The notes under the pieces were generated by a model. It made no database searches and was not told the DNA's origin. It worked only from the letters and a program-made list of their open reading frames with translations. From Leucobacter chromiisoli (lineage in GTDB: Bacteria; Actinomycetota; Actinomycetes; Actinomycetales; Microbacteriaceae), in the NCBI RefSeq assembly GCF_016522505.1, contig NZ_JAEHOH010000012.1:89970-153969 (forward strand): a stretch of 64,000 nucleotides of DNA, written 5' to 3'. Position numbers and translations under genes: made by a program. Positions within the stretch are counted from its first letter, which is position 1. The number at the start of each line of letters is the position of its first letter. Positions 7,877 to 15,839 of the stretch are shown here, piece by piece.

Positions 7877-8806
7877 TCAGTCCGCGAACCGCGGCCCGCC
7901 GCGCACGATGCCGGCGACGCGGTCGCCACCCGGCGCTTCCAGCCACTCCACACCGGGGTAGCGCTTGAACCAGCTCACCTGGCGGCGCGCGTAGCGACGG
8001 GTGAGCGCCTGGGTCTCGGCGACCGCCTCGGCCTCGGTGCTCTCGCCGCGCAGCTGGGCGAGCGCCTGCGCGTACCCGATGGCCCGGCTCGCCGTGGGGC
8101 CGCGCTCGATTCCGCGCGGGATCAGCGCGCGCACCTCGTCGAGCAGCCCGTCGGCCCACATGCGCTCGACGCGCCGGTCGAGTCGGCCCACGAGCTCGGC
8201 CCGTTCGCAGCGCACGCCGAGGATGCGGGTGTCCGGGAGCCACGGCACGGGGTCGGACGGAAGGGTCGCGCGCGCGTCGCCGCCGAGCAGCGCGACCTCG
8301 AGCGCCCGCACGACGCGCCGCGGATTGCGGGCGTCGACGGCCTCGGCGACGACCGGGTCGAGGCCTCGCAGCCGCTCCAGCAGCGCAGCCGGCCCGGTCT
8401 CCGCCACTTCGGCCTCCAGCTCGGCGCGCAGCGCCTCGTCGCGCGGCGGGAAGCGGAAGTCGAAGACGACGCCGGACACGTAGAGACCGGATCCCCCGAC
8501 GAGGATCGCGTGCCGTCCCCGCGCGAGGATCCCCTCGATCGCCGCGCGGGCGGCCGGCTGGTACCGGGCGACCGTCGCCTCCTCGGCGGGCTCCACGACG
8601 TCGAAGAGGTGGTGGGGGATCCCGCGGCGCTCCTCGGGGCGCAGTTTGGCGGTGCCGATGTCCATGCCCCGGTAGAGCTGCATGGCGTCGGCGTTCACGA
8701 TCTCGGCGGGCCGTCCGGCTTCGGCCAGCCGCTGGGCGAGGTCGAGCGAGAGCTCCGATTTACCGGTGCCGGTCGCGCCGACGATCGCCCAGAGGCGCGG
8801 CGTCAT
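7877..8806 (-). CDS. miaA: tRNA dimethylallyltransferase
   Basis: Transfers a dimethylallyl group to N6 of A37 in tRNAs that read UNN codons. 309 aa. P-loop GATGTGKS (about 9-16), the [17 protein letters not shown] substrate loop, HHLFDVVEP, the VGGSGLYV motif and the C-terminal [12 protein letters not shown] region are all present. ATG 8806 overlaps the miaB stop by four bases (ATGA), so the two tRNA-modification genes, which act in sequence on the same base (MiaA isoprenylates, MiaB methylthiolates), are translationally coupled. Confidence 0.97.
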   Translation of the reverse strand: MTPRLWAIVGATGTGKSELSLDLAQRLAEAGRPAEIVNADAMQLYRGMDIGTAKLRPEERRGIPHHLFDVVEPAEEATVARYQPAARAAIEGILARGRHAILVGGSGLYVSGVVFDFRFPPRDEALRAELEAEVAETGPAALLERLRGLDPVVAEAVDARNPRRVVRALEVALLGGDARATLPSDPVPWLPDTRILGVRCERAELVGRLDRRVERMWADGLLDEVRALIPRGIERGPTASRAIGYAQALAQLRGESTEAEAVAETQALTRRYARRQVSWFKRYPGVEWLEAPGGDRVAGIVRGGPRFAD

Positions 8807-10350
8807 CGCTTCCGGACGGTGGGCAGACCGAGACTCACGGCGAGGGCCCCGCCGCCGGCGGAGGCCGGGGCCGGCACGCCGCAGCTCTCCGCCTCCCGCC
8901 GATCCCAGGCGTCGCCCGCGCGGGTGCGGCGCAGCTCGTAGGGCGCGCCCTCCGCCCGGTCGGCGATGAGGAAGTGGGGCGCGGCCGACGTGATGCGCAC
9001 CGTGACCACGTCGCCCGGCCGCGGAACCTCGGCGCCCTCGGGCACGGCGAAGTGCACGAGGCGGTTGTCCTCGGCGCGCCCCGAGAGCCGCCGGGTCTCG
9101 TCGTCCTTCTTGCCCTCGCCCGCGGCCACGAGGATGTCGAGCGTACGGCCGATCTGCGCCTGGTTCTCCTCGAGCGAGATGCGCTCCTGGAGGGCGAGCA
9201 GCCGGTCGTAGCGCTCCTGGACCACCGCCTTCGGCACCTGGTCCTCCATCGTGGCGGCCGGGGTGCCGGGTCGGATCGAGTACTGGAAGGTGAAGGCGCT
9301 CGAGAAGCGCGAGGCCTCGACCACCCGCATGGTCTCCTCGAAGTCCTCGTCGGTCTCGCCGGGGAAGCCGACGATGATGTCGGTGGTGATCGCCGCGTGC
9401 GGGATGCGCTCGCGCACGCGGTCGAGGATGCCGAGGAACCGCTTCGAGCGGTAGGAGCGTCGCATCGCCTTCAGGACGGCGTCGGATCCCGACTGCAGCG
9501 GCATGTGCAGCTGCGGCATGACGTTCGGCGTCTCGGCCATGGCGGCGATGACGTCGTCGGTGAAGGCCGCGGGGTGCGGGCTCGTGAAGCGCACCCGCTC
9601 GAGCCCCTCGATCTCGCCCATGGCGCGCAGCAGCTTGCCGAACGCCTGGCGGTCGCCGAACTCGACGCCGTACGTGTTCACGTTCTGGCCGAGCAGCGTC
9701 ACCTCGATGGCGCCGTCGTCGACGAGCGCCTGCACCTCGGCGAGGATGTCGCCCGGGCGACGGTCCTTCTCCCTGCCGCGCAGCGCGGGCACGATGCAGA
9801 AGGTGCAGGTGTTGTTGCAGCCGACCGAGATCGACACCCACCCGCTCGACGCGGAGTCGCGCTTGGTGGGCAGCGTGGACGGGAACACCTCGAGCGCTTC
9901 GAGGATCTCGACCTGGGCCTCGGCGTTGTGCCTGGCGCGTTCGAGCAGGGTCGGCAGCGACCCCATGTTGTGGGTGCCGAACACCACGTCGACCCAGGGG
10001 GCCTTCTCAACGATCGTGCCCTGATCCTTCTGCGCGAGGCAGCCGCCGACCGCGATCTGCATGCCGTCTCGCTCGCGCTTCACGCCGGCGAGATGCCCGA
10101 GGTTGCCGTAGAGCTTGTTGGCGGCGTTCTCGCGGACGGCGCAGGTGTTGATGACGACGACGTCGGCCTGCTCGCCGTCCTCCGCGTGCACATAGCCCGC
10201 TGCCTCGAGGGAGCCGGAGAGCCGCTCCGAGTCGTGCACGTTCATCTGACAGCCGAGCGTGCGCACCGTGTAGCTCCGCGGGGCGCCATCGGCGCGGAAC
10301 GCGGCGGGCGACGGCTCGATCACGACGGGGTCAGCTGAGGCGGAAGTCAT
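8803..10350 (-). CDS. miaB: tRNA-2-methylthio-N6-dimethylallyladenosine synthase
   Basis: Radical-SAM methylthiotransferase that adds the ms2 group to i6A37 of tRNA. 515 aa. N-terminal UPF0004 domain with three cluster cysteines (C34 in [12 protein letters not shown]70 in [10 protein letters not shown]104 in GGCLAQK), radical-SAM CxxxCxxC as CNNTCTFC (C178, C182, C185), then a TRAM domain near residues 385-460. The C-terminal tail after the TRAM domain is longer than usual (about 40 residues). A TAGAAT hexamer lies 9 nt upstream of ATG 10350. Overlaps miaA; recX is 41 nt upstream. Confidence 0.97.
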   Translation of the reverse strand: MTSASADPVVIEPSPAAFRADGAPRSYTVRTLGCQMNVHDSERLSGSLEAAGYVHAEDGEQADVVVINTCAVRENAANKLYGNLGHLAGVKRERDGMQIAVGGCLAQKDQGTIVEKAPWVDVVFGTHNMGSLPTLLERARHNAEAQVEILEALEVFPSTLPTKRDSASSGWVSISVGCNNTCTFCIVPALRGREKDRRPGDILAEVQALVDDGAIEVTLLGQNVNTYGVEFGDRQAFGKLLRAMGEIEGLERVRFTSPHPAAFTDDVIAAMAETPNVMPQLHMPLQSGSDAVLKAMRRSYRSKRFLGILDRVRERIPHAAITTDIIVGFPGETDEDFEETMRVVEASRFSSAFTFQYSIRPGTPAATMEDQVPKAVVQERYDRLLALQERISLEENQAQIGRTLDILVAAGEGKKDDETRRLSGRAEDNRLVHFAVPEGAEVPRPGDVVTVRITSAAPHFLIADRAEGAPYELRRTRAGDAWDRREAESCGVPAPASAGGGALAVSLGLPTVRKR

Positions 10351-10359
10351 AATGCTCCG

Positions 10360-10365
10360 ATTCTA
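10360..10365 (-). promoter_or_regulatory. -10 hexamer of miaB
   Basis: TAGAAT on the minus strand, 9 nt before the miaB ATG; the leader would be only 2-4 nt. Confidence 0.45.
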
Positions 10366-10391
10366 CCGGCGACGGGGAGGGCCGCGTCCCG

Positions 10392-11138
10392 TCAGCGGAA
10401 GCGCACGCCCCGCGAGCCGCCTCCGCCCGAGGCGCCGTCCGCCTCGTCGAGAGCGTCTCGGACCGCGCGCATCGCGGGCTCGCCTCCCCACCCCCGACGC
10501 GCGAGGAACCCCAGCAGGCGGCGCTCGGCCGTCTGCCGGTCGAGCCCGCCGAGCTTGCGGGCGCGGTCTCTCGCCGCACTGCGGAGGAGCTCGAACTCCT
10601 CGTCGTCGTCGAGTTCGCCCAGCGCCGCCTCGATGACCGCGTCGGGCAGCAGCCGGTCCCGCAGCTTGCGGCGGATCTGCGAGCGACTCGCGCCCTTCCC
10701 GTCGCGGAGCTTCTCGGTCAGCACACGCGCGAGGCCGAGGTCGTCGAGGTAGTGGCTGCGCGCGAACTCGTCGATCACGGCCTCGACCTCGTTCGGATCG
10801 TGCGCCCGGTCCAGGAGGTCCCGGCGCAGCTCCCCGCTGGATCGGGCCCGCCGCGCGAGCACCCGCACGCCGTCCTCCTGAGCGGTGGCCTCGGGCCGAG
10901 CCTCCGTCTCCGACCGGGCAGCGACCTCGGGCCGGGCCGGCGCCTCGGGCGCCGGATCGGGCTCGCCCTCGGCGATGTCCGCGACCGCGTCCTCGTCGGC
11001 GGGCGTCTCCTCCTGAGGATGCTGCCATCCCCGCTGCGGAAGACGGGAGCGCAGCGAGATCACCTCTGCGAGGTCGCCCCGATCTGCGGGCTCGGGGCCC
11101 CGGGGCTCGCCGGGCGGCGGCAGGAATCGTACGGCCAC
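10392..11138 (-). CDS. recX: Regulatory protein RecX
   Basis: RecX binds RecA filaments and limits their extension. 248 aa, longer than E. coli RecX because of an acidic, low-complexity N-terminal half (about residues 1-90, rich in E, A and P). The C-terminal half has the three-helix RecX repeats: ARRARSSGELRRDLL, KGASRSQIRRKLRDRLL and the closing RLLGFLARRGWGGEPAMRAVRDAL. GTG 11138 starts 4 nt after the recA stop, so recA-recX are co-transcribed, as in most actinobacteria. The N-terminal extension is common in this phylum and is probably disordered. Confidence 0.92.
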   Translation of the reverse strand: MAVRFLPPPGEPRGPEPADRGDLAEVISLRSRLPQRGWQHPQEETPADEDAVADIAEGEPDPAPEAPARPEVAARSETEARPEATAQEDGVRVLARRARSSGELRRDLLDRAHDPNEVEAVIDEFARSHYLDDLGLARVLTEKLRDGKGASRSQIRRKLRDRLLPDAVIEAALGELDDDEEFELLRSAARDRARKLGGLDRQTAERRLLGFLARRGWGGEPAMRAVRDALDEADGASGGGGSRGVRFR

Positions 11139-11142
11139 GGGC

Positions 11143-12222
<1,080 letters not shown>

Positions 12223-12422
12223 TTCCTGCTCCTTCGTTCGGGCGGCGATGCCACCGGTCTGCTGCCTACCGACTGTCTCGCCTCCGGGAGGACCGGCGGC
12301 GGACAAGGCACGTGGCGTCTGGTGATTCAGACCTTAGACGGCACCTCCGACATTCGGGGCGGAGCGGGCCGATCTGTGGACGGAGACCACTGCAGAGCAC
12401 CTGTGGACGACACTAGCAAGAA

Positions 12423-12438
12423 TCGAACACATCTTCGA
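12423..12438 (-). promoter_or_regulatory. Probable LexA (SOS) box of recA
   Basis: TCGAACACATCTTCGA is a palindrome TCGAA-N6-TTCGA that matches the actinobacterial SOS box TCGAAC-N4-GTTCGA with one inner mismatch. It lies in the space between DUF3046 and recA, both minus, about 200 nt before the recA start. LexA control of recA is known in the phylum; here inferred. Confidence 0.65.
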
Positions 12439-12471
12439 ACACCGCGCGGCGAGTCGCGGACGACGGCCCCG

Positions 12472-12693
12472 CTAGTCCCTCGGCGGCCGCAGGCCGCGGC
12501 CGTGGCGACGCTCGACCGGCACGTCGAGGTCGACGCAGAGCGCGTCCCAGACCTTCCGAGCCGGCACGCCGCGTTCCAGCGCCTCGCGAGCCGTGCCGCC
12601 GAGCGCCGCGAGCCAGTGGTCGCGGATCAGCACCCCCGCGTACGCCTCGCCGAATTCCTCGGCGACGGCCCGCTGGAACTCACTCAGACGCAA
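12472..12693 (-). CDS. DUF3046 family protein
   Basis: 73-aa protein of unknown function that is found just upstream of recA across actinobacteria. MRLSEFQRAVAEEFGEAYAGVLIRDHWLAALGGTAREALERGVPARKVWDALCVDLDVPVER covers the whole domain. I chose the TTG at 12693 because family members begin M-R-L-S-E-F; an in-frame GTG 15 nt further upstream and longer alternatives (to 12768) exist and cannot be excluded. No clear ribosome site. The longer reading would run into the terminator hairpin at 12723-12747, which argues against it. Confidence 0.8.
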   Translation of the reverse strand: MRLSEFQRAVAEEFGEAYAGVLIRDHWLAALGGTAREALERGVPARKVWDALCVDLDVPVERRHGRGLRPPRD

Positions 12694-12722
12694 CGCGCAC
12701 CGCCGCACCCCGGAACGACACA

Positions 12723-12747
12723 GAGCCCGTCCCCACGGGACGGGCTC
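12723..12747 (-). terminator. Rho-independent-like terminator after clgR
   Basis: GAGCCCGTCC (12723-12732) pairs with GGACGGGCTC (12738-12747) around a 5-nt loop. Read on the minus strand it lies 59 nt after the clgR stop and is followed by TGTGTCGTT. It separates clgR from DUF3046. Confidence 0.65.
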
Positions 12748-12805
12748 CTGCCTGCTCGCGCGCCCCACACCGGGCGCGCATCGTCGACACGACTACTTCA
12801 CCTTC

Positions 12806-13126
12806 CTAGGAGACCAGCTCCGGCGAGAAACCGGAGACCAGGTCGTCGGGAACCGTATCGGGCACCCGACTCGTCATGGGGACGCTGAGCCCCTCGACGA
12901 CGGCGAGACGCTCGCTGACCTCCCCCATGATGACCGAGAGCGGCGTCTCCAGCGCCTCCGCGACCGCGGCGAGGATCTCGCTCGAGGCTTCCTTCTGCCC
13001 GCGTTCGACCTCACTCAGGTACCCCAGCGCCACGCTCGCCGAACCGGCGACCTGCCGCAGCGTACGGCCCTTCTGCAGCCGGAAGTCACGCAGCACGTCG
13101 CCGATCTCCTGACGAAACAGCACCAT
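12806..13126 (-). CDS. clgR: ClgR-type helix-turn-helix regulator
   Basis: 106-aa XRE-family protein. The N-terminal HTH (about residues 6-62: IGDVLRDFRLQKGRTLRQVAGSASVALGYLSEVERGQKEASSEIL) closely fits ClgR, the activator of clp protease and related stress genes in actinobacteria, and the position between cinA/pgsA and recA is the conserved clgR locus. ATG 13126 is preferred over GTG 13132 because the strong AGGAGGG site (13133-13140) is then 5-8 nt away. The C-terminal tail is short and acidic; ClgR is known to be degraded by Clp, and this one ends in ...SPELVS. -10-like TAGTGT at 13172-13177. Confidence 0.85.
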   Translation of the reverse strand: MVLFRQEIGDVLRDFRLQKGRTLRQVAGSASVALGYLSEVERGQKEASSEILAAVAEALETPLSVIMGEVSERLAVVEGLSVPMTSRVPDTVPDDLVSGFSPELVS

Positions 13127-13171
13127 GTGCACCCTCCTCCTGTCGGCGCGGCCCCTGGGAACCGCACGTCC

Positions 13172-13177
13172 ACACTA
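13172..13177 (-). promoter_or_regulatory. Candidate -10 of clgR
   Basis: TAGTGT on the minus strand, about 45 nt before the clgR start, with TTCGGC 16 nt upstream as a weak -35. Confidence 0.35.
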
Positions 13178-13279
13178 CCCGTCCGCCACGACAGCCGAAG
13201 CGGCGGGAACACCGTCCAGTCTGTCGGGTGTCACTGGGAACAACCAAGAGATTACCGCGCATATTCCTGAAACTTCGCT

Positions 13280-13306
13280 GAACTTGACAGAAGGTGACTC
13301 AAGTTC
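13280..13306. promoter_or_regulatory. Inverted repeat upstream of clgR, unknown
   Basis: GAACTTGA (13280-13287) and TCAAGTTC (13299-13306), 11 nt apart, in the 266-nt gap between the CinA-like gene and clgR. The surrounding bases are markedly more AT-rich than the neighbours. It could be an operator for distal clgR control or a transcription end signal for the CinA-like gene. No function can be assigned. Confidence 0.35.
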
Positions 13307-13392
13307 TGCGACACTTCTGCCCGCGGTGTCGTTTTCCGGGGTGCTCGGGCGGAACCCGTCGGCGTCCGGGGCGCAGGAGGGGCCGAGCGGCA

Positions 13393-14034
13393 TCAGCGGC
13401 GATCCGCCGCGTCGCCCATCTCGATCGCGAGCTCCTGCAGCGCCGCCAGCACCGTCAGGGCTCTGATCTCCGCCCGGTCGCCCGAGAGGCGGAGCTCCAG
13501 GGCGCGCTCGCCCCGCGGCCCGCTCACCCCCAGCCACACCGTTCCGGGGGGAGTACCGGTCCGCGGGTCGGGATCCGGGCCGGCGACCCCCGTCGTCGCG
13601 ATCCCGAAATCGGCCGGGCGGACCTCGGATCCCGGATGGGGCGGCACCCCGCATGCGACCCTCGCCCCGCGCGCCATCTGCCGCGCGACCTCCGGATCCA
13701 CGGGACCCCGCTCGGCGAGCAGCGCCGCATCGACGTCGAGCAGCGAGTGCTTGAGCCGCGTGTCGTAGGCGACGACGCCTCCCGAGAAGACGAGGGAGGC
13801 GCCGGGCACGGAGACGATCGCCGCCGCCAGCAGCCCGCCGGTGAGCGACTCGGCGACCGCGACACGGGCGCCGAGACGCCGCGCTGAGGCCAGCACACGG
13901 GCGGCCGTCCCCCCGATCGTCGCCTCCACCCCCTCGGCCGGCTCGGCGGCCCCGGCTCGAGTCGCGGGCTCGGCGGCCTCGGCTCGAGTCGCGGGCTCGG
14001 CGGCGGCCTCGGAGCCGGCGGGCGCCCGGCTCAC
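13393..14034 (-). CDS. CinA C-terminal domain protein (nicotinamide-nucleotide amidohydrolase type)
   Basis: 213 aa. Residues about 45-210 form the CinA C-terminal (PncC) domain, which in other bacteria deamidates nicotinamide mononucleotide: VAVAESLTGGLLAAAIVSVPGAS, FSGGVVAYDTRLKHSLL, the ARGAR helix and FGIATTGVAGP are present. The N-terminal molybdopterin-binding half of full CinA is absent, as is common in actinobacteria. The first about 40 residues are a low-complexity A/E/P/T tail with a duplicated 9-residue unit, encoded by a 27-bp tandem repeat at 13940-13993. GTG 14034 overlaps the pgsA stop (GTGA), so it is coupled to pgsA. Confidence 0.88.
   Translation of the reverse strand: MSRAPAGSEAAAEPATRAEAAEPATRAGAAEPAEGVEATIGGTAARVLASARRLGARVAVAESLTGGLLAAAIVSVPGASLVFSGGVVAYDTRLKHSLLDVDAALLAERGPVDPEVARQMARGARVACGVPPHPGSEVRPADFGIATTGVAGPDPDPRTGTPPGTVWLGVSGPRGERALELRLSGDRAEIRALTVLAALQELAIEMGDAADRR
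13940..13993. repeat. 27-bp tandem duplication inside the CinA-like gene
   Basis: Units 13940-13966 and 13967-13993 differ at one base. They encode two copies of an A-E-P-A-T-R-A type linker, so the repeat number can vary without a frame change. Confidence 0.75.
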
Positions 14035-14621
14035 CGCACGCCCTTCCCCATCCGGGCGACGGTGACGATGTAGTCGACCCCGCTCGCCACCGTCAGCGCG
14101 ACCGCGATCCACATGGAGACGATGTTCACCCAGACCACCCAGTCGCCCAGCACCGAGGCCAGGGGCAGCAGCGCGAGCGTGATCGCCACGGATTGCGCGA
14201 CGGTCTTGAGCTTGCCCATCCACGCGGCCGCGAGCACCACGCTGCGAGCTTCGAACAGCCGATGGATCGTGATCCCGATCTCGCGGACGAGCACGATCGC
14301 GGTCACCCACCAGGGCAGCTCGCCCAGGATCGAGAGCCCCACGAGCGCGCCGCCGGTCAGGAACTTGTCGGCGATCGGGTCGAGCAGCTTGCCGAGGTCC
14401 GTGATGAGCCCCCTGGACCGGGCGAGGTAGCCGTCGAGGGCGTCGGTCGCGATCGCGACGACGAAGAAGATCGCGGCCGCCCAGCGCAGGGCGCCCATCT
14501 CTCCGCCGTCGGCGAGGAGCATCCAGATGAAGAACGGGGTGGCGACGATGCGCGCCGCGGTGATGACGTTCGGCGCGTTCCAGTTGCTCGGGCGGGCGTC
14601 GGGCGGCGACGGTGATGGCAT
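14031..14621 (-). CDS. pgsA: Phosphatidylglycerophosphate synthase (CDP-alcohol phosphatidyltransferase)
   Basis: 196-aa membrane enzyme that makes phosphatidylglycerophosphate from CDP-diacylglycerol and glycerol-3-phosphate. The family signature D-x2-DG-x2-AR-x8-G-x3-D-x3-D is seen as DALDGYLARSRGLITDLGKLLDPIAD (about 62-87). N-terminal NWNAPNVITAARIVATP and about five to six membrane helices. Start ATG 14621 is 7 nt from a -10 hexamer TAGGCT. Its stop overlaps the CinA-like start; ftsK and an unknown membrane protein lie upstream, a conserved arrangement. Paralogous phosphatidylinositol phosphate synthases share the motif, but position next to cinA favours PgsA. Confidence 0.93.
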   Translation of the reverse strand: MPSPSPPDARPSNWNAPNVITAARIVATPFFIWMLLADGGEMGALRWAAAIFFVVAIATDALDGYLARSRGLITDLGKLLDPIADKFLTGGALVGLSILGELPWWVTAIVLVREIGITIHRLFEARSVVLAAAWMGKLKTVAQSVAITLALLPLASVLGDWVVWVNIVSMWIAVALTVASGVDYIVTVARMGKGVR

Positions 14622-14628
14622 GCCCTGC

Positions 14629-14634
14629 AGCCTA
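14629..14634 (-). promoter_or_regulatory. -10 hexamer of pgsA (leaderless)
   Basis: TAGGCT on the minus strand, 7 nt from ATG 14621. Confidence 0.5.
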
Positions 14635-14660
14635 CCGGAGCGTGCCGCCCGCCCGACTCG

Positions 14661-15770
14661 TCAGTAGGCCGAGTAGAAGAGGAAGGAGAGCTCGAGACCG
14701 TCCTCGGTCGCCTCGACCGAGACCTCCGCCCCGTCGCTCGTCGCGTCCACGGTCTCCCCCTCGGAGCGCTCGCCGTCGAGCGTGACGGTGAAGCGCCCCT
14801 CTCCCCCGAGCTCGCCCCAGCCGCTGTCGTAGCCCTCGAAGGAGGGATACCGGTCGATCTCCACGTCGGTCACGAGGTCGCGATCGGAGGCGCCCGCGTA
14901 CGCGTCGACCAGGATGCCGCACTCGGCGAGCGCCCCCACGGTGCGCTCGTCGGCGCAGGCGTCGAACCACTCCTCGACCTGACGGTCGACCTCGGCCTCG
15001 TAGGCGCGATTCGGGATCACCCACTCGTCCCAGCGGGGTTCCGCGCGCGGCGACACCTCCAGCCGGCCATCGGAGACGAGGTCGAAGAACTCGTTGGGCG
15101 GCACGACCGTGTACACGCCGGGGTAGGCCCGCATGCCGGTCGGCCCGCCGACGTACCCCTCGTCGGAGTACGATCCGTCCGATCCCCACCCGTGGGCGGG
15201 GGCGGACCCGTACTCCAGCGGCACGGGGCCGTCGAACCCCTCGATCCCGGCCGGCGCCGTGGCATAGCCGTACATCGCGAGATCGTAGACGAGGCCGTCG
15301 TCGACGTACCAGCCCCCGCCGTCCTGCACCAGGCGGATCGTGTCGGTGTGACTGCGACCGGCGAGGCGGTAGTCGATTCTCGCCTCCGCCTCTCCGGCCT
15401 CGCCGTTCACCCTCAGCCGCCCCACCTCCGCGTCGGCGATGCGCTCGGCCTCGGAGAGGGCGTCCGAGGCGAGTACGGCGTTCTCCGGCGAGTCGAGGTT
15501 CACCCTCGCCAGCTCGTTGGCGGCGTCGGCGTCTCCGTCCGCGATGGCCTCGACGTAGCGCTCGGCGACGGCCGAGGCCGCGCCGCGCTCGCCCGAAGCG
15601 GCGCCCCAGACGATGACGGCGGTCGCTCCGCCGAGGACGACCAGCGTGAGCCCGGCCCCGAGCCACCACGCCCAGCGCGGCACCGCGGGCTTCTCCGCGC
15701 CCCAGAGGTCGAGCGGGTACGGATCGTCGGAGGAGGGCGCGGTCTGCTGCGCCTGCTGCGGATCGGTCAT
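14661..15770 (-). CDS. Membrane-anchored protein of unknown function
   Basis: 369 aa; I do not recognise a family. An acidic, proline-rich cytoplasmic start (about residues 1-32), one membrane helix (about 33-57, WWLGAGLTLVVLGGATAVIVWGAA) and a large extracytoplasmic part. The outer part begins with a helical segment similar in layout to small stalk domains (AVAERYVEAIADGDADAANELA) and continues with beta-rich, strongly acidic sequence containing several Tyr/Gly-rich stretches; two cysteines (CADERTVGALAEC) could form a disulphide. Ribosome site AAGG before ATG 15770. It sits between ftsK and pgsA on the same strand. Likely an envelope protein; nothing more can be said. Confidence 0.75.
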   Translation of the reverse strand: MTDPQQAQQTAPSSDDPYPLDLWGAEKPAVPRWAWWLGAGLTLVVLGGATAVIVWGAASGERGAASAVAERYVEAIADGDADAANELARVNLDSPENAVLASDALSEAERIADAEVGRLRVNGEAGEAEARIDYRLAGRSHTDTIRLVQDGGGWYVDDGLVYDLAMYGYATAPAGIEGFDGPVPLEYGSAPAHGWGSDGSYSDEGYVGGPTGMRAYPGVYTVVPPNEFFDLVSDGRLEVSPRAEPRWDEWVIPNRAYEAEVDRQVEEWFDACADERTVGALAECGILVDAYAGASDRDLVTDVEIDRYPSFEGYDSGWGELGGEGRFTVTLDGERSEGETVDATSDGAEVSVEATEDGLELSFLFYSAY

Positions 15771-15788
15771 GTCGGCCTTCCCTTCGCC

Positions 15789-15809
15789 GGGGCCCTCCCG
15801 GCGGGCCCC
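15789..15809 (-). other. Hairpin in the leader of the unknown membrane protein
   Basis: GGGGCCC and GGGCCCC arms (15789-15795, 15803-15809) with a 7-nt loop, between a -10-like TAGGCT upstream and the ATG at 15770. It could be a weak terminator after ftsK or a leader structure. Confidence 0.35.
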
Positions 15810-15839
15810 GTGCAGCCAGCCTAGAGCGTCGGAGCCCCG

